Shown: piece after piece, positions 30,263 through 30,823 of the stretch
How positions within the stretch are numbered: the first letter of the stretch is position 1
Layout: every line of letters starts with the position of its first letter
NCBI GenBank assembly: GCA_039818825.1
Contig: JBCBTD010000048.1
Location: 1-30,823, forward strand
Length of the DNA stretch: 30,823 nucleotides
Reading direction: 5' to 3'
Origin: JBCBTD01 sp039818825
Lineage (GTDB): Bacteria > Pseudomonadota > Alphaproteobacteria > Geminicoccales > Geminicoccaceae
Translations under genes and position numbers: made by a program
Notes under the pieces: model-generated
The model's database searches: none
Seen by the model: only the letters and a program-made list of their open reading frames with translations
What the model was told of the DNA's origin: nothing

Positions 30263-30823
30263 ATGCCCGAACTGCCCGAAGTCGAAACCACCATGCGCGC
30301 GCTGGAGCACCGGCTCCAGGGCGCGGCGTTCGCCGACGTCACCCAGCGCCGCTCCGATCTCCGGTTTCCGATGCCGGACCGGCTCGCCGGGCGCCTGCGC
30401 GGGCGCCGCGCGATCGGCTTTCGCCGTCGAGCGAAGTACATCCTCGTCGACCTCGACGACGCCTCCACGCTGGTCATCCACCTCGGCATGTCCGGCCGGT
30501 TGGTGTTCGACGGCGAGGATTTGGGGCGTCACGAGCACGTCACCTTCGTTTTTGCCGACGGAACGACGCTCCGCTTCCACGATCCACGGCGCTTCGGGAT
30601 GCTCGATCTGACCGCGACGGCGGACCTCGGGGAACACCGATGGTTTCGGCATCTCGGCATGGAACCGCTCGGCAATGCCTTCGACGGCTCAACCTTGCGC
30701 GCCGCGCTGGCCGGGCGCTCGGCGGTCTTGAAGCAGGCGATCATGGACCAGCGGGTCGTCGTCGGGGTCGGCAACATCTACGCCAGCGAAAGCCTCTTTC
30801 GCGCTCGGCTGTCGCCGCGCCGG
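30263..30823 (+). CDS. mutM: Formamidopyrimidine-DNA glycosylase (5' part)
   Basis: Excises oxidised purines such as 8-oxoguanine and cuts the DNA backbone. 187 residues are present and the frame runs off the right edge; full proteins have about 270-290. The opening MPELPEVETTMRALE carries the catalytic P2/E3 pair after removal of Met, RRAKYILVDLDD has the conserved lysine, and LGMSGRLVF, FHDPRRFGML, LKQAIMDQRVVVGVGNIYAS follow as expected; the last lies in the helix-two-turn-helix. The C-terminal zinc finger is outside the window. ATG at 30263. Divergent from ubiE with a 121-base gap. Confidence 0.97.
   Translation, partial: MPELPEVETTMRALEHRLQGAAFADVTQRRSDLRFPMPDRLAGRLRGRRAIGFRRRAKYILVDLDDASTLVIHLGMSGRLVFDGEDLGRHEHVTFVFADGTTLRFHDPRRFGMLDLTATADLGEHRWFRHLGMEPLGNAFDGSTLRAALAGRSAVLKQAIMDQRVVVGVGNIYASESLFRARLSPRR

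Noticed and set aside
1..30823. CRISPR arrays, insertion sequences, toxin-antitoxin pairs or defence islands
   Set aside because: No regularly spaced repeats, transposase signatures, terminal inverted repeats or known defence domains were seen on either strand.

Overview
The window is high-GC chromosomal DNA, about two-thirds G+C by eye. Its gene content and order (ubiE-ubiB-coaBC-dut-rrf2-cysK with divergent mutM; a TPR protein-ispE-tRNA-Gln; lysE-cinA divergent from sfsA-map-radC; a TRAP-T transporter) point to an alphaproteobacterium, probably of the broad Rhodospirillales group. The lineage is an inference from gene content, not from a marker phylogeny. There is no phage, plasmid, transposase, CRISPR array or rRNA. 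Coding density is high and almost every long reading frame opposite a gene is a GC-driven shadow.

Layout. 1-1774 (minus): a small conserved-looking orphan, a family-4 uracil-DNA glycosylase, MoaB, and the first residues of a probable [2Fe-2S] subunit of a molybdenum hydroxylase. 1814-4523 (plus): a secreted TPR protein overlapping ispE, then tRNA-Gln with its own likely promoter. 4643-6486 (minus): three small exported orphan proteins, one of them a broken beta-barrel gene with an in-frame amber codon. 6483-8180 (minus): an orphan amino-acid-type solute-binding protein and a PaaG-like isomerase. 8389-11214 (plus): a complete dctPQM TRAP transporter with a strong hairpin between dctP and dctQ. 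11307-13450 (plus): a secreted beta-rich orphan, an isocitrate lyase/PEP mutase family enzyme and a GNAT acetyltransferase, convergent with a threonine-synthase-like PLP enzyme. 14963-17788 (plus): modB-modC without modA, then a secreted orphan. 17911-20086 (minus): tRNA-Leu(TAA) and a membrane GGDEF protein with a dead EAL domain. 20164-21557 (minus): lysE-cinA. 21624-24554 (plus): sfsA-map-radC-lipoprotein. 24559-30141 (minus): ubiE-ubiB-coaBC-dut-rrf2-cysK. 30263 to the end: mutM, cut by the window.

How it fits together. Most of the window is housekeeping: isoprenoid, ubiquinone, CoA and cysteine synthesis, dUTP removal, base-excision repair and N-terminal Met removal. A molybdenum theme recurs (MoaB, the hydroxylase fragment, ModBC, the CinA-like MPT-binding protein). 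The accessory parts are the TRAP/PaaG block, the exported orphans beside tRNA-Gln, and the c-di-GMP protein. I did not find a convincing wholly new multi-gene system. The points most worth a second look are the RadC with an extra N-terminal module, the GGDEF protein whose EAL half has lost its catalytic residues and whose natural start is missing, the amber-interrupted secreted barrel gene, and the cysteine-poor Rrf2 regulator joined to cysK.
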